Positions 61,069 to 64,000 of a stretch of DNA of 64,000 nt are shown here, in pieces. Below the pieces are notes generated by a model. That model was not told where the DNA came from. It saw only the letters and a list, made by a program, of their open reading frames with translations, and did not search any database. The DNA lies in NCBI GenBank assembly GCA_030407085.1, contig CM059587.1:75443001-75507000 (forward strand), read 5' to 3'. The stretch comes from Trichopria drosophilae. Taxonomy: Eukaryota; Arthropoda; Insecta; Hymenoptera; Diapriidae. The first letter of the stretch is position 1, and each line of letters starts with the position of its first letter. The position numbers and the translations under genes were made by a program.

Positions 61069-62539
61069 GTAAGTAAACATTTTTATTGATATTTCCAGTA
61101 AACTATACTCTTATGTTTCTTTGCGACCGTATAAATGCATCGTTTGCTCTACGAAAGTTCAACAAATAAGCATGAATATTAATTAAAGCGGACTCTTTAA
61201 ATCGAGGATAGTTAGCATTCTGTTTATTTCAGAAACTTTTGAAAAGGTTTTACTTTTTCAATTAGAATTTTTAAACATATGCTCAATTGGACACACATAG
61301 GGGTTTACGATCAATAATATCTTCAAACGAGCTTTTATTACGTAGAAGAAAAAACAACTTCCATATCCAAACTTTTATATTACTTTACTAAATCGGAAAA
61401 TTGTAAAAAACGTATTTGTCAAAACGATATTACTGGATTGGTAATTATATTTCGTAAGACCTCGGATAGATATAAAGAATTCGCTTGTTACGTAATATTA
61501 AGTATTTTTACAGACTTTATTAAAGTTTCCAATTTACTAAAAATGTAATCAAACCGCCCTTGAATACAAAAAATATATTTCCTAATATTTTTCCTCATAA
61601 AATGCTTTACATTTTGAATGATGTTCAATTAGGCACTCCTAATTTATATATGCGAAATCGAAATAATTCAGAAAAGATCTTATCGAATAAGTTATTGAGT
61701 TCGTAAAGACTAATATGATTATTCTATAATTTAAAGGTGACTTATTATTATTGTACAATACTGCGTATTCTATATTTAAAATATTAATTCCTAAATAAGC
61801 ACAGAGGATATTTAAGGTTAGTCATGGTAAACCTTCCAGCCAAAAATTACTGAGGCAATGAGGGTTTGACCTTGTTTTGATTTTGAGAATAATAGTTCAG
61901 GTTTGAAAGACCAACCGATTCCATTCAAATAAATACCGCAACTATACTAAGACAATAGTGGAACTTCAAACGTTGAAGTTATATTTTATACTTTTGTGTG
62001 ACCTTCAGAAGGTGAAACGTCGAAAAATGTTCAAAACGTTTTATCTTCTATTTTAAAAGATTTATGAGGGAACAGTATTTCAGTTGGAATAATTTCTGAC
62101 TACCATAACCACTCATGACTTAAATGATAGTTTCAAAGATATTTGAAGGTCAACATTATATTCTTAAATGAAAAATTGTACAGCAACAAAGATATTAATT
62201 CAGTAAGCTCTGTTTCCTGTCTGGTGCTCTTTTTACTGTGAGCGCCATTAACGTCTCGTCCATTGTTAAAGTTATTTTAAGGTCAAATGGGTGAGGGAAA
62301 TATTGAAATGACTATATAACAACAAACCAATTTTTTTAGGTGATTTTAAAGAAATCTCTGTAATGTTAGTTTTAAATTGTTAATATATGGTTATAGTAAA
62401 TTATACTTTTTTATTGTGTATCTTTCAATTTTTAAAACAAATAGTTCCTGCTGGCTGAATATTCACTACTAGAGTTTATACGATTATTTAATATATACAA
62501 AAGAATCTTTTGGTAATAATAAATTCATAGAATTGCATT
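61069..62539. other. Intron 7, first part, nothing recognised
   Basis: AT-rich, no feature supported. Confidence 0.45.
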
Positions 62540-62815
62540 GTTTGGGTGCGGATCGATAAACCGACAGATCGAAAAGCCGACAGTCAAAAAGCAGATAGTC
62601 AAAAAAGCCGACTGTCAAAAAACCAACACATAAAAAAATAGACACATCGACAAGCGGACAGTTATTTTTTGGGTGCGGGTAGAAAAACTGACAAATCCAA
62701 AAGTTGACAGGTCAAAATACCGACAGTTAAAAAACCAATACTTCCAAAAATGACTGTCCGCTTTTTGATTTGTCTATTTTTTATGTGTTGGCTTTTCGAC
62801 TGTAGGTTTTTCAAC
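62540..62815. repeat. Strand-switching array of about 15-bp units (CCGACAGTCAAAAAG type), second locus
   Basis: It opens gggtgcggatcgataaaccg and runs with plus-oriented units (ccgacagtcaaaaag, gccgactgtcaaaaaa) to about 62665. It restarts at a second gggtgcggg (62679) with more plus units, then turns to the reverse unit (tgactgtccgctttttgat) through 62815. The piece tagacacatcgacaagcg also occurs at 45785 in the first locus, so the two loci share more than the unit. Confidence 0.8.
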
Positions 62816-64000
62816 CCATTATTTTACTGCAATGGCAATATATTTTACAAAAATTAAAATTGCAAATTAAAACATTATATAACTGAATAATTAAGCGATA
62901 GATGATTCAACGAGGTTTAGAATATTTAGTACTGAAAATGTAAGTAGACATGGCAGAGAACTTTTATTCAACATTTTCGAAATATTTCCGGATGCTTCTT
63001 ATCGCGTTGCATAGGTAACTTTTGGAAACTTAAAGTGGAAACCTTAGAAAAACTTTCCTGCGACCACTTTTTAACAAGAGCTTTCATAGTGCCAGAGTAC
63101 AAATTACCAAAGCCAAAGGTTCTTTTCCTTCCAAAACGACCAATAAAATGTTAACTATTTAGTCACTTTTCAATAAATTCTCGTTTGTTTATTTGACCAC
63201 GTTTCATTAATTTTAATATCGATTTAGAATTAGTTTTATTTCGATCAATTAATTCAGTTTTTACCGTGTAAATCAATGATTTCAACAAACTGAAAAAGAT
63301 TCTCTTCAGATTGTTAATTTTTGTTATTTTTAAAATGATATATTTATATATTTTTTTAATAATCCTTTATAAAGAAATAAATATGTAAAAAAGAAGAAAT
63401 AACACCGTCAATGGTACCTAAAACTTCTTTCCAATGCTAAACAAATTTTTCATCATGAAATTCATTTAATACCACGACATATTTGAAACATGTAAAAATA
63501 TCGATTACTAGCATTCAAAGCGACAAAAATTCATGCAGCACGATGCCTCTGATTTTTTCGACAAATACAAGAATATATTTGGAGCTCAGTTTAAAACAAC
63601 AAAATTTGTTCGAAACTCTGGCGAGTTATGAAACGGCGTGGTACATGTTTTTTTAGTAAAATTAAAAGTTTAAGCCATTTTATAACTTCTCATCGACTCG
63701 CTCGCACTGCAACTCAGCGTGCGAGGGATTAGTGTCTATATGTTTCATACAGTAGGTGACCCTGACACCGAAGTAAATCGTAATAGGGATGGACCTTGTT
63801 CCAGAGCAGATAATCGCCCACGGGTTGCTTAAACTTTTATAGGAAATTTTTTGTACGTATTAAAAATTTTACATAAACCGATATTCGTTTAAATAAGAAA
63901 ATACAATCGGAAATGTTCAATGCAATAGTACAAAATAAATAACTGTTAATTAGTCACTCCAATTAGATTCTTTAGATTTCTTATATTGTTAAATATAACC
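62816..64000. other. Intron 7 to the window edge
   Basis: AT-rich to 63500. From 63500 to 63830 the composition is more balanced (tcgactcgctcgcactgcaa), without an exon in phase that resembles the expected PDZ sequence. It may be a conserved intronic element. Confidence 0.4.

Noticed and set aside
63700..63760. Possible next exon (acceptor cactgcaactcag, donor gtaggt)
   Set aside because: The phase-1 reading gives a short peptide unlike the start of a PDZ domain; no coding-like composition.

Overview
This window looks like a stretch of an AT-rich insect (or at least arthropod) nuclear genome. Real coding sequence is short, split by introns of 2 to 27 kb with consensus GT/AG sites, and the rest is AT-rich DNA full of decayed transposable elements. 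The order is not proven. The LINE style, the abundance of Penelope-like relics and a patch of TTAGG-like repeats would fit a hymenopteran, but that is inference.

One plus-strand gene spans essentially the whole window. Seven exons (1418-1580, 12137-12391, 23281-23437, 29119-29421, 31650-31812, 59085-59254, 61000-61068) join in consistent splice phase to give about 426 codons. They encode a RIM/Piccolo-type zinc finger (four Cys pairs, split between exons 1 and 2), then a basic, Ser/Pro-rich linker with many R-R-x-S sites. The zinc finger is unlike the very conserved finger of insect Rim as I know it, so I favour Fife, the insect Piccolo-RIM-related presynaptic active-zone scaffold. The N-terminal start and the expected PDZ and C2 domains lie outside the window. 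Possible optional pieces are an alternative exon at 43181-43287 (or a terminal exon to 43344) and a phase-symmetric 21-nt microexon at 30868-30888.

The introns hold most of the interest. Intron 1 (1581-12136) carries a decayed plus-strand Penelope-like element at 1830-2520 and two foldback elements. Intron 2 (12392-23280) holds a small TIR element, an 800-bp foldback element and a 516-bp TTAA-bounded element. Intron 3 (23438-29118) holds a minus-strand LINE remnant at 23699-24830. Intron 5 (31813-59084, 27 kb) contains palindromes with hammerhead-like cores, a 120-bp tandem repeat, a GC-rich island at 40.3-40.9 kb, a 1.1-kb TIR element, a second Penelope-like fragment with a GIY-YIG endonuclease at 44278-45000, short-period palindromic arrays and a 1.6-kb TTAA-bounded foldback element. 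Upstream of exon 1 there is another 460-bp inverted repeat.

Three themes recur and are not explained by the gene. First, a family of foldback elements shares a TTACTACTTA-type core (six loci). Second, dispersed arrays of about 15-bp units (CCGACAGTCAAAAAG-like) switch strand in the middle (three or four loci). Third, hairpins resembling degenerate hammerhead ribozymes lie next to retroelement or palindromic DNA. No tRNA, rRNA, CRISPR array or bacterial-type operon was seen.
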